7,759 nt of DNA from Alphaproteobacteria bacterium (lineage in GTDB: Bacteria; Pseudomonadota; Alphaproteobacteria; Rhizobiales; Beijerinckiaceae), in contig RFZR01000068.1 of NCBI GenBank assembly GCA_009920595.1, positions 1-7,759 of the forward strand. Reading direction: 5' to 3'. The position numbers were made by a program, and so were the translations under genes. The notes under the pieces were generated by a model. The model made no database searches. It saw only the letters and a list, made by a program, of their open reading frames with translations, and was not told the DNA's origin. This document shows positions 1 through 6,668 of this stretch, piece after piece. Numbering within the stretch: the first letter of the stretch is position 1; every line of letters begins with the position of its first letter.

Positions 1-510
1 AAAATAGAAATTGAGCTGGCAGGTCTCGAAGAAAAGTCTGCTTCGCTCACGCAGCGTTGGAAATCCGAGAAAGACAAACTCGGCGCGGCACAAAAAATCA
101 AAGAGCAATTGGAGCAAGCTCGTACTGATCTCGCTAATGCGCAACGCAAAGGTGAATATCAAAAGGCTGGTGAACTCGCTTATGGCTTGATTCCGGATCT
201 AGAGAAAAAACTTGCAGCAAATGAAGGCGCTGAAAGCCAAGGCGCTATGGTTGCCGAAGCTGTGACAGCCAATGATGTCGCGCAAGTTGTCTCGCGCTGG
301 ACCGGCGTTCCGGTTGATAAAATGCTTGAAGGCGAGAAGGACAAACTTCTGCGCATGGAAGAGGAGATCGGTAAACGTGTCGTGGGTCAGGAAGAAGCGG
401 TGATCGCTGTTTCAACCGCCATTCGCCGCGCGCGTGCCTTTCATGTTTTTAGGGCCAACGGGTGTCGGCAAAACCGAACTCACGAAAGCCCTCGCGTCTT
501 ATCTCTTTGA
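1..510 (+). pseudogene. clpB: ClpB disaggregase, middle fragment (5' end outside window, 3' end frameshifted)
   Basis: This is part of the AAA+ protein disaggregase ClpB, a cytosolic hexamer that works with DnaK to rescue aggregated proteins. The frame is open from base 1, so the first AAA+ domain lies outside the window. Codons 1 to about 75 are the charged coiled-coil middle domain, with KGEYQKAGELAYG and IPDLEKKL. Then come the linker (VSRWTGVPVDKM) and the start of the second AAA+ domain (RVVGQEEAV, AIRRARA). Homology ends at codon 146 (436-438). The next 23 residues (FHVFRANGC...) are out of frame and end at TGA 508-510, so this product lacks the second Walker A and everything after it. 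ClpB homology resumes at once in the next frame (440 onward). I therefore call this one broken gene, either a true pseudogene or an assembly error. Identity is very secure; the biological status of the break is not. Confidence 0.9.
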
Positions 511-1258
511 TGACGAAACCGCGATGGTGCGGATCGATATGTCTGAATATATGGAGAAACATTCGGTCGCGCGTTTGATCGGCGCGCCTCCTGGTTATGT
601 TGGCTATGAAGAAGGCGGCGCACTCACGGAAGCCGTTCGGCGTCGGCCCTATCAAGTCATTCTCTTTGACGAGATCGAGAAGGCGCATCCGGATGTGTTC
701 AATGTGCTCTTGCAAGTGCTTGATGACGGACGTCTGACCGATGGCCAAGGCCGCGCGGTTGATTTCCGCAACACGCTCATCATCATGACATCGAATTTGG
801 GTGCCGAATATCTCGTCAATCAGACCGAAGGTCATGACTCGGATGAAGTGCGTGAAGAGGTGATGGGCGTCGTGCGTTCGCATTTCCGCCCTGAATTTTT
901 GAACCGTGTCGATGAAATCATTCTCTTCCATCGTTTGAAACGCAATCAGATGGGTGCGATTGTCGACATTCAGATGAAACGACTCGATGCGCTTCTTGCA
1001 GATCGCAAAATCGTCTTGGAACTCAAAGATGAAGCGCGTACATGGCTTGCCGAGAAGGGCTATGATCCCGCCTATGGTGCACGGCCGTTAAAACGCGTCA
1101 TTCAAAAAAATGTGCAGGATTCACTCGCCGAATTGATTCTTTCAGGTGCGGTAAAAGACGGTGATCATGTGCCGATCTCCGCTGGGCCTTTGGGCCTTGT
1201 GATTGGCTCTCATGCGCTCTCAACCGAACGTGCGCCAAAGGGCGTGAAGCTGAATTAG
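434..1258 (+). pseudogene. clpB: ClpB disaggregase, C-terminal fragment (second AAA+ domain)
   Basis: This is the remainder of clpB in the +2 frame. Genuine homology starts at about 440 (FMFLGPTG). It carries Walker A GPTGVGKT (452-475), the substrate-loop motif GAPPGYVGYEEGG, Walker B VILFDE (656-673), sensor 1 (MTSNLG), the arginine-finger region FRPEFLNRVDE and sensor 2 GARPLKR. The second nucleotide-binding domain and small C-terminal domain are therefore complete, about 272 residues, ending at TAG 1256-1258. The first possible starts (GTG 434, ATG 443) have no Shine-Dalgarno sequence, so independent translation is doubtful. All catalytic motifs being intact means the lesion is either recent or a sequence error. 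A rho-independent terminator follows at 1308-1345, consistent with clpB ending its own transcript. Confidence 0.9.
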
Positions 1259-1307
1259 CCTCTTTTTTGATTGCGTCTTGATCATCGGAATCGGGTTTGC
1301 AGAATGG

Positions 1308-1345
1308 AGCGCGCGGTTCTAAGAAAGACCACGCGCTTTTTTATT
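1308..1345 (+). terminator. Rho-independent terminator after clpB
   Basis: The 5' arm AGCGCGCGGT (1308-1317) pairs with the 3' arm ACCACGCGCT (1328-1337), with one C/A mismatch and a 10-base loop. It is followed by a T run (1337-1342) and ATT. The position, 50 bases after the clpB stop, fits a clpB terminator. The T run ends only about 10 bases before the ATG of the next gene, which is unusual (see findings). Confidence 0.85.
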
Positions 1346-1355
1346 CGGTTTTATC

Positions 1356-2018
1356 ATGACTTTTGAATTCATAACTCTCGATTTCATTCCCTCGCTCGGC
1401 ACGATTTTGGGTTTTTCGCTCGCAAGCTTTGTGCTCGCCATCACACCGGGCCCTGATATGATGTTGTTCTTATCGCGAACGGTTACAGGTGGCCGGGCGA
1501 TGGGCTTTGCTGCCATGCTTGGTGCCTCGGCTGGTATGGTTGTGCATATGACACTTGCGGCTTTTGGCTTGTCGGCGCTTCTTGCGGCGAGCGCGACGGC
1601 CTTTTTTATCTTAAAAGTGGTTGGCGGGCTTTATCTCTTGTGGCTCGCTTATGGCGCGCTTCGTCATGGCTCGGCCTTCTCTGTTGATCGTGAAGGCGTC
1701 CCTCAACAATCATTACGCGCGACGGTTCTGACAGGTGTTGGCATCAATTTGACCAATCCGAAAGTCATCGTGTTTTTTGTGACCTTTCTTCCGCAATTCA
1801 TTGACGCAGGCGATCCTCATGCGTCCGGCAAACTTATGTTTCTCGGGATTTTGTTTTTGGTGATCGGGATTCCCACCAACGCCTTTATCGTTTTGATTGC
1901 CGAACGTGTAACAGGGTTCATGCAATCATCACCGCGGGCCATGCGCTATTTCGATTATGGCATGGCCGGCATCATGTCAGCCTTCGCGTTGAAACTCGTT
2001 CTTACGCAAGGGCGATAG
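1356..2018 (+). CDS. LysE/RhtB-family amino-acid (or metabolite) exporter
   Basis: A 220-residue inner-membrane protein of the LysE/RhtB translocator family, which exports amino acids and related small molecules driven by the proton gradient. Family signs are the first hydrophobic segment (about 13-30) running into ITPGPDMM (29-36), the glycine-rich second segment (AAMLGASAGMVVH, 52-64), the third segment ending in LWLAYGALR, and NLTNPKVIVFFVTFLPQF (131-148). Two further hydrophobic segments follow (about 160-182 and 202-217), giving the usual six-helix layout and normal length. The ATG at 1356 fits the family N-terminus, but no Shine-Dalgarno sequence is visible and the clpB terminator sits just upstream. 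The substrate cannot be read from sequence. The stop lies 3 bases from that of the convergent hydrolase gene. Confidence 0.88.
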   Translation: MTFEFITLDFIPSLGTILGFSLASFVLAITPGPDMMLFLSRTVTGGRAMGFAAMLGASAGMVVHMTLAAFGLSALLAASATAFFILKVVGGLYLLWLAYGALRHGSAFSVDREGVPQQSLRATVLTGVGINLTNPKVIVFFVTFLPQFIDAGDPHASGKLMFLGILFLVIGIPTNAFIVLIAERVTGFMQSSPRAMRYFDYGMAGIMSAFALKLVLTQGR

Positions 2019-2021
2019 TTT

Positions 2022-2726
2022 TTAAACCACGCGCAGTTCGATGTTCCCGAGTGTCGCGATGGCAACATTCATCACATCGCCGCGCGTGACGGCTCCCACG
2101 CCTTCCGGTGTTCCTGAAAAAATTAGGTCGCCTGCTTTCAATTCAAAATAGGTTGAAAGAATTGTAATCTGCTCGGGCACAGACCAGATCATATCGGAAA
2201 GATTGGCATTCTGCTTTACGTTGCCATTCACACTGAGTGTGATCGCGCCTTTTTGGATATGTCCGACCTGAGACGCCGGATGGAGTGGTCCGATGGGCGC
2301 CGAAAAATCCGCACTCTTTGCGATTTCCCAAGGGCGTTTCAATGATTTGGCTTCGTCCTGACGATCGCGGCGTGTCATATCCACGCCAACAGCATAACCA
2401 AACACATGATCAAGCGCGGTGGCTTCTTTGATGTCACGACCGCCTTGGTGGAGCGCAACGACCATCTCCGCTTCGAAATGATAATTCGACGTCATAGGCG
2501 GATAGGGATGATCGACAATTTGACCGAGGGGACAAATCTGAATCGTATCAGCCGCTTTTTGGAAAAAGAACGGAGGCTCGCGCGTCGGATCGCCACCCAT
2601 CTCACGCGAATGTGCCGCATAGTTACGACCGATACAAAAGATCCGCCTGACGGGAAAGACAGACTCCGAGCCGATGATGGGCAGAAAGGGTTGAGCAGGC
2701 GCAGGAAACGCATAGATCTGTGTCAT
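2022..2726 (-). CDS. Fumarylacetoacetate hydrolase (FAH) family protein, fumarylpyruvate-hydrolase-like
   Basis: A cytosolic metal-dependent hydrolase of the FAH superfamily, members of which cleave C-C bonds in 2,4-dioxo acids or decarboxylate oxaloacetate. Counting from the ATG at 2726 (234 residues), key motifs are GRNYAAHSREMG (33-44), REPPFFFQK (49-57), YHFEAEMVVAL with likely metal carboxylates E85 and E87, GYAVGVDMTRRD with likely metal ligand D116, a conserved K137, and SGTPEGVG (204-211). The pattern RNYAAH...REPPFFF...DMTRRD resembles fumarylpyruvate hydrolases of gentisate breakdown, but no other aromatic-degradation gene is nearby, so the substrate is uncertain. Two adjacent ATGs exist (2729 and 2726). 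AAGGA at 2733-2737 lies 6 bases before the second and only 3 before the first, so I prefer 2726. It is divergent from yciB and convergent with the exporter. Confidence 0.88.
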   Translation of the reverse strand: MTQIYAFPAPAQPFLPIIGSESVFPVRRIFCIGRNYAAHSREMGGDPTREPPFFFQKAADTIQICPLGQIVDHPYPPMTSNYHFEAEMVVALHQGGRDIKEATALDHVFGYAVGVDMTRRDRQDEAKSLKRPWEIAKSADFSAPIGPLHPASQVGHIQKGAITLSVNGNVKQNANLSDMIWSVPEQITILSTYFELKAGDLIFSGTPEGVGAVTRGDVMNVAIATLGNIELRVV

Positions 2727-2774
2727 CATCTATCCTTAAAGTCACTTCTCTTTTTTTGATCTTTCGGGCAAAAG

Positions 2775-2804
2775 CACTGTCTGAGTGATCAGATCAGGAC
2801 AGTG
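2775..2804. repeat. Inverted repeat in the divergent promoter region between the FAH gene and yciB
   Basis: CACTGTC (2775-2781) and GACAGTG (2798-2804) are perfect 7-base inverted arms. They extend inward by TGA/TCA with one unpaired G. The centre contains TGATCA. No T run follows, so it is not a typical terminator. It sits between two divergent genes and could be an operator or an mRNA leader hairpin. This is inference; no regulator is identifiable. Confidence 0.45.
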
Positions 2805-2846
2805 GCTGAGTAACGCCATTCTTACAAGATCTGTGGGGACGGGATA

Positions 2847-2851
2847 AAGGA
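2847..2851 (+). promoter_or_regulatory. Ribosome binding site of yciB
   Basis: AAGGA lies 9 bases before ATG 2861 and supports that start. The surrounding intergenic stretch (2730-2860) presumably holds promoters for both divergent genes, but I could not pick convincing -35/-10 pairs. Confidence 0.65.
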
Positions 2852-2860
2852 ATTCTCGAA

Positions 2861-3466
2861 ATGAGTGAAGCATCGCAGGCACCAAAAGCGCTTCATCCGG
2901 GCCTGAAGCTTGCGCTTGAACTCGGTCCGCTTGCGGTCTTCTTTTTAGGTACCAGTTTCTTTGATTTTTTTGTCGCGACTGCCGCTTTTATGGCAGCGCT
3001 TTTTCTATCAATGGCCGTGTCTTTTGCACTTACGCGTCATTTGCCCATGATGTCGATTGTTTCGGCCGTCATTGTTGCTGTCTTTGGTGGTCTCACGCTT
3101 TATCTTCATGATGAGACATTTTTCCGGATCAAGCCCACCATCATCTACACTCTTTTCGGTGCGGTGCTTTTGGGTGGACTTCTTTTCGGTAAGCCCTTGC
3201 TTTCAGCCGTGCTTGGTACAGCGATGAGCTTGACGGAAGAAGGGTGGAAAAAACTCAGTTTGCGTTGGAGTTTGTTTTTTTTCGTGCTTGCCGCCTTGAA
3301 CGAGATCGTTCGAATATTTTTTCCTGAATATTGGATCAAATTTAAAGTCTTCGGTGCAACGCTCCTCACGCTCGCATTTGCGATGGCACAAACGCCTTTG
3401 ATGTTACGTTATGAAATGAAAAGCGAAGAAAGTGAGACGTCGGACAATAATCAAACGTCCGTGTAA
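2861..3466 (+). CDS. yciB: YciB / septation protein A, inner-membrane protein
   Basis: A 201-residue polytopic inner-membrane protein of the YciB (intracellular septation protein A, also called IspZ in alphaproteobacteria) family, linked to cell-envelope synthesis and division; its biochemical role is not settled. Family motifs are ELGPLAVFF (20-28), TLYLHDETFFRIKPTIIYTLFG (79-100, one of the most conserved stretches), LFGKPLL (108-114), GWKKLSLRW (128-136), LNEIV (146-150) and FKVFG (161-165). Hydrophobic segments lie at about 21-39, 41-57, 62-80, 94-120, 136-150 and 163-180, followed by a short acidic and polar tail. Near 150 the usual aromatic NE-x-x-W pattern reads NEIVR and is about one residue shorter, a small divergence. 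The start is supported by AAGGA upstream. The gene ends 2 bases from the ccmG stop on the opposite strand. Confidence 0.92.
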   Translation: MSEASQAPKALHPGLKLALELGPLAVFFLGTSFFDFFVATAAFMAALFLSMAVSFALTRHLPMMSIVSAVIVAVFGGLTLYLHDETFFRIKPTIIYTLFGAVLLGGLLFGKPLLSAVLGTAMSLTEEGWKKLSLRWSLFFFVLAALNEIVRIFFPEYWIKFKVFGATLLTLAFAMAQTPLMLRYEMKSEESETSDNNQTSV

Positions 3467-3468
3467 AA

Positions 3469-4047
3469 TTATTCTTTTTCATTAACGGCTTTGGTGATCG
3501 CTTCACCCAACACGCCTTTAAGCGAGTCGTCGGTAATCGGCCCGACATGTTTATAGGCAATCTGGCCTTTGCGATTGATCACAAAAGTTTCGGGCACTCC
3601 ATAGACGCCCCATTCAATCGCGGCGCGTCCCGCTTGATCGGTGCCAATCGCCGCATAGGGATTACCCAACGCACCAAGAAAACGCCGCGCATTATCAGGT
3701 TCATCTTTGTAGTTAATACCGACAAGACGGATGCGTTGATCTTTTGCCAGTTCAATAAGTTTAGGATGTTCTTCACGACAAGGCGCACACCAAGACGCAA
3801 AAATATTCACCAAAGTGACGGGCCCGATGAGATCGGCTTTGCTCAATCCCGGAAGGGCAACGCCGTCACGTTGAATGCCAGCGAGGGGAGGCAGCGAGAA
3901 GTCCGGTGCGGTTTTGCCGACCATGGTCGAAGGCAATGTATTTGATGGACCACGGATTAATTGAAAGGCAAAAAGCGCTGCCAGCGCTGCAAAGATGAGC
4001 ACCGGAAGAATGAGCCATTTGGTACGTGACGTTGCTTCGTCACTCAT
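3469..4047 (-). CDS. ccmG: CcmG/DsbE, periplasmic thiol:disulfide oxidoreductase for cytochrome c maturation
   Basis: A 192-residue membrane-anchored thioredoxin-fold protein (also called DsbE, CycY or HelX). It helps keep the CXXCH cysteines of apocytochrome c reduced so that haem can be attached in the periplasm. A hydrophobic N-terminal anchor spans about 11-31 after a short basic cytosolic end. The periplasmic domain has GKTAPDFSLPPL (44-55), the redox centre WCAPC with C87 and C90 (86-90), and the cis-proline loop GVYGVPETFVI (147-157, P152), typical of this subfamily. Length is normal. Its ATG overlaps the ccmD stop in ATGA (4044-4047), implying translational coupling. It is the last gene of the - strand cluster and converges on yciB without room for a terminator. 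Confidence 0.95.
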   Translation of the reverse strand: MSDEATSRTKWLILPVLIFAALAALFAFQLIRGPSNTLPSTMVGKTAPDFSLPPLAGIQRDGVALPGLSKADLIGPVTLVNIFASWCAPCREEHPKLIELAKDQRIRLVGINYKDEPDNARRFLGALGNPYAAIGTDQAGRAAIEWGVYGVPETFVINRKGQIAYKHVGPITDDSLKGVLGEAITKAVNEKE

Positions 4048-4214
4048 CCTTTTTCTCTTTCCGAGCGACGGCGTAATCCCGTTTGTTCAAGTTCATCAAG
4101 CGCGCGTGTCACATGTCGATGATCAACCCAAATCCAAAGACTCACGCCCAAAAAAATAAGTGCCGCTATAAAATAGGCAGCAAAGATAAAACCAAAATGA
4201 GGATCAGTGAGCAT
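4044..4214 (-). CDS. ccmD: CcmD, small haem-exporter accessory protein
   Basis: A 56-residue single-span membrane protein that fits CcmD, the small subunit that releases haem-loaded CcmE from the CcmABC complex. The N-terminus HFGFIFAAYFIAAL leads into a transmembrane helix (about 8-30), followed by a charged cytosolic tail with DHRHVTRALDELE and a basic end. These features and the position between ccmC and ccmG give the identity. I chose ATG 4214 because GGAG lies 6 bases upstream; a GTG at 4226 would add four residues (MERV) but would absorb that ribosome site. It overlaps the ccmC end by 11 bases and ccmG by 4. Confidence 0.9.
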   Translation of the reverse strand: MLTDPHFGFIFAAYFIAALIFLGVSLWIWVDHRHVTRALDELEQTGLRRRSEREKG

Positions 4215-4944
4215 GACCCTCTCCACTCGCGGCCATCACGCGCATCGTGCGCAAACGACGTGCCAGAATTTCATTACGCATCGCAGCGAGATGAAGACCA
4301 ATCATCACAATCGTCATGCCGATTGCCACAAGAAGCAAAGGCCACAACATGGATTTGTCGATCGTTGGTCCACCCATGCGAAACACGCTTGCGGGTTGAT
4401 GCAGCGTGTTCCACCAATCAACTGAAAATTTTATAATCGGCAGATTGATGGCGCCGACAAGTGTCATCACCGCGGCTGCGCGTCCCGCGCGTGCAGGATC
4501 TTCAAACGCATTCCACAGAGCAAGAATGCCGCAGTAAATCAGAAACAGCACAAGAACCGATGTGAGCCGTGCATCCCATACCCACCAGGTGCCCCACATC
4601 GGGCGACCCCAGAGAGATCCCGTGACAAGACAGATGATTGTGAAAGCCGCGCCAATCGGTGCCATCGCACGCGCTGACACATCTGCAAGCGGATGGCGCC
4701 ACACCAAAGTGCCAATAGAAGAGAGCGCCATCAATCCATAACACGCCATCGAGAGCCAAGCGGCAGGTACATGGATATACATGATGCGTACGGTCTCGCC
4801 TTGCTGATAATCGGCGGGGGCGAGAGCGAAAGCGGCGTAAAGACCCACCGCACTCAACACACCGCCGATCAGAAGAACCGGCAAAAGCACATAATGCACG
4901 AAGCGGAGAAAACGCTGCGGATTGGCGTAAGTGAAAATCGACAT
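4204..4944 (-). CDS. ccmC: CcmC, haem-handling membrane protein of cytochrome c maturation system I
   Basis: A 246-residue six-helix inner-membrane protein that presents haem in the periplasm and loads it onto the chaperone CcmE. The tryptophan-rich WWD signature is clear: WGTWWVWDARLTS (117-129). The two periplasmic histidines expected to ligate haem iron are present, H58 in YIHVPAAW and H182 in NTLHQPASV. Hydrophobic segments are near 18-40, 60-81, 94-111, 127-145, 156-172 and 201-220. Length and motifs are normal. The ATG at 4944 lies only 7 bases after the purH stop, with a weak AGG about 12 bases upstream, so it is probably co-transcribed with purH. No ccmA or ccmB precedes it, unlike the common ccmABCDG order. 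Confidence 0.96.
   Translation of the reverse strand: MSIFTYANPQRFLRFVHYVLLPVLLIGGVLSAVGLYAAFALAPADYQQGETVRIMYIHVPAAWLSMACYGLMALSSIGTLVWRHPLADVSARAMAPIGAAFTIICLVTGSLWGRPMWGTWWVWDARLTSVLVLFLIYCGILALWNAFEDPARAGRAAAVMTLVGAINLPIIKFSVDWWNTLHQPASVFRMGGPTIDKSMLWPLLLVAIGMTIVMIGLHLAAMRNEILARRLRTMRVMAASGEGHAH
4221..4224 (-). promoter_or_regulatory. Ribosome binding site deciding the ccmD start
   Basis: GGAG on the - strand, 6 bases before ATG 4214, lies inside the ccmC coding region. It favours the ATG over the in-frame GTG at 4226. Confidence 0.6.
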
Positions 4945-4951
4945 GCTGATA

Positions 4952-6544
4952 TCAATGCCTGAAATGACGGGTCCCGGTAAAGACCATTGCTAACCCATGC
5001 GCGTCAGCGGCCGCAATGACTTCGTCATCTCTCAACGAACCGCCCGGCTGAATTATGGCGGTCGCCCCCGCTTTTGCTGCCGCAATCAAGCCGTCAGCAA
5101 AAGGGAAGAAGGCGTCAGACGCAACCACGGACCCATTCGCGAGGCTTTCAGGCTCATGCGCGAGCTTGGCGGCGTCTTCGGCTTTCCAAGCGGCGATGCG
5201 GGCCGAATCAATCCGGCTCATTTGTCCCGCGCCGATCCCGACGGTCGCGCCATTTTTGGCATAGACAATCGCATTGGATTTCACATGTTTTGCAACGCGG
5301 AACGCAAAGCGCATATCGGCAAATTCTTTCTCCGTTGGCGCACGTTTTGTCACAATATTGAGTGTCATATCGTCAATAACAGCATTGTCGCGGCTTTGTG
5401 CGAGAAAACCGCCTGCAACGGTTTTCAAGTGAAGGCCTGCCGCGCGCGGATCCGGTACGCCACCCGTTACAAGTAAGCGAAGATTTTTCTTTGAAGCGAT
5501 AAGTGCAATAGCCTCATCATCCGCTTCCGGTGCGATGATCACTTCGGTGAAGATGTCGACAATCGCTTGCGCTGTTTCGGCATCAAGTTTTCGATTGAGC
5601 GCAACAATTCCACCGAAAGCCGAAACCGGATCGCATCGTAAAGCGCCACGATAGGCCTCAAGGAGAGAAGATCCGATCGCCACACCGCAAGGATTGGCGT
5701 GCTTCACAATCACGGCCGCGGCCGTTGTCGAGGGATTAAACTCAGCCACGCATTCGAAAGCGGCATCGGTGTCATTGATGTTATTATAGGAAAGCTGTTT
5801 GCCTTGTAATTGTCGTGCGGTGGCGATGCCGAAGCGCGCTTCGGTGGTTTTGTAAAAAGCAGCGCTCTGATGCGGGTTTTCGCCATAACGCATCACTTCG
5901 ATTTTTTTGCCACCAAAGCCGCGCCACTCAGGCGTTGCTTGATGAAGTTCAGAGGCAAACCAATTTGAAATCGCGGCATCATAAGCGGATGTGCGCGCAT
6001 AGGCTTTTGCAGCAAGCGCTTTGCGTGTGGCTAATGTTGTTGAACCTTTGTTGTTTTCTAATTCGTGAATGATGAGCGAATAATCTTCTACATCGACAAC
6101 AACAGCAACATCACCATGATTTTTGGCAGCACCCCTAATCATCGCTGGACCACCGATATCGATATTCTCGATCAACGTGTCATAATCTTTCGAGCGAGTG
6201 AGTGTATCTTCGAAGGGATAGAGATTGACGACCAAAAGATCGATGGCGCCAATGCCATGCGCAAGCATCGCGGCTTCATGTTCAGGATTTCCACGGATGC
6301 CAAGCAAGCCGCCATGAATTTTGGGATGCAAAGTTTTGACCCGGCCATCCATCATTTCAGGAAAGCCCGTGACTTCAGAAACATCACGAACCGGAATCCC
6401 TGCGGCGGCTATGGCTTTCGCAGTTCCCCCGGTTGAGAGAAGCTCAATGCCTTGCGCGTTTAGCGCTTTGGCAAAATCAATGAGGCCCGCTTTATCGGAA
6501 ACGGAGAGCAAAGCGCGGGAGACGGGGCGCAGATTTTTTGGCAT
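4952..6544 (-). CDS. purH: PurH, bifunctional AICAR transformylase / IMP cyclohydrolase
   Basis: A 530-residue cytosolic enzyme doing the last two steps of purine synthesis: formylation of AICAR by 10-formyl-tetrahydrofolate, then ring closure to IMP. The N-terminal cyclohydrolase domain (about 1-195) has STGGTAKAI (37-45), GFPEMMDGRVKTLHPKIHGG (60-79) and IDIGGPAMIRGAAKNH (128-143). The C-terminal transformylase domain has RYGENPHQ (219-226), QGKQLSYNNINDTDAA (247-262), the catalytic Lys-His in VKHANPCG (280-287), DPVSAFGG (305-312), then KSNAIVYA, GQMSRIDSARIA and DAFFPFADG, ending in FTGTRHFRH. Both domains look complete and active. I prefer ATG 6544; an in-frame TTG at 6553 adds three residues. 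No clear Shine-Dalgarno sequence precedes either. It follows the heparinase-like gene by 124 bases and is followed by ccmC 7 bases on. Confidence 0.98.
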   Translation of the reverse strand: MPKNLRPVSRALLSVSDKAGLIDFAKALNAQGIELLSTGGTAKAIAAAGIPVRDVSEVTGFPEMMDGRVKTLHPKIHGGLLGIRGNPEHEAAMLAHGIGAIDLLVVNLYPFEDTLTRSKDYDTLIENIDIGGPAMIRGAAKNHGDVAVVVDVEDYSLIIHELENNKGSTTLATRKALAAKAYARTSAYDAAISNWFASELHQATPEWRGFGGKKIEVMRYGENPHQSAAFYKTTEARFGIATARQLQGKQLSYNNINDTDAAFECVAEFNPSTTAAAVIVKHANPCGVAIGSSLLEAYRGALRCDPVSAFGGIVALNRKLDAETAQAIVDIFTEVIIAPEADDEAIALIASKKNLRLLVTGGVPDPRAAGLHLKTVAGGFLAQSRDNAVIDDMTLNIVTKRAPTEKEFADMRFAFRVAKHVKSNAIVYAKNGATVGIGAGQMSRIDSARIAAWKAEDAAKLAHEPESLANGSVVASDAFFPFADGLIAAAKAGATAIIQPGGSLRDDEVIAAADAHGLAMVFTGTRHFRH

Positions 6545-6668
6545 GTCGAGCAAACATCAAAGCGAGAGACAAGTGGATTTCATCAACAAAGACAAGCGAT
6601 GAAATAGGCAAGTTAGCATAATTTGTGGCCACCGTAACCCGCGTCCTTAGGCGAAGAGGGGACGAGCA
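6545..6668 (-). other. Intergenic gap between the heparinase-like gene and purH
   Basis: These 124 bases hold no convincing gene, terminator or ribosome site. A TATGCT hexamer (- strand, near 6615-6620) could serve as a -10 box for purH, but no good -35 element sits at the right distance. GTGGCCAC at 6625-6632 is a short perfect palindrome of uncertain meaning. Confidence 0.4.

Noticed and set aside
434..445. Programmed frameshift or internal restart in clpB
   Set aside because: There is no slippery sequence or ribosome site, and about 32 bases of conserved coding sequence are missing, which a ribosomal shift would not explain.
449..931. A 160-codon open frame on the - strand inside clpB
   Set aside because: It is opposite well-conserved ClpB motifs, has no family resemblance and no supporting ribosome site; it is a shadow frame.
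1279..1307. TTGATC with a 17-base spacer as a promoter for the exporter gene
   Set aside because: The would-be -10 element AGAATG matches the consensus poorly.
2406..2759. A 117-codon + strand open frame over the FAH-family gene
   Set aside because: It is antisense to conserved FAH motifs, and its composition is rich in Arg and other residues typical of shadow frames.
3441..3461. Possible terminator at the end of yciB (CGGAC/GTCCG)
   Set aside because: The stem is only 5 bp with an 11-base loop and no clean T run directly after it.
4997..5476. A 159-codon + strand open frame inside purH
   Set aside because: It is antisense to the conserved transformylase domain and shows no recognisable domain.
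6625..6632. GTGGCCAC palindrome upstream of purH as an operator
   Set aside because: It is a perfect 8-base palindrome, but that short a motif is expected by chance and nothing else supports it.
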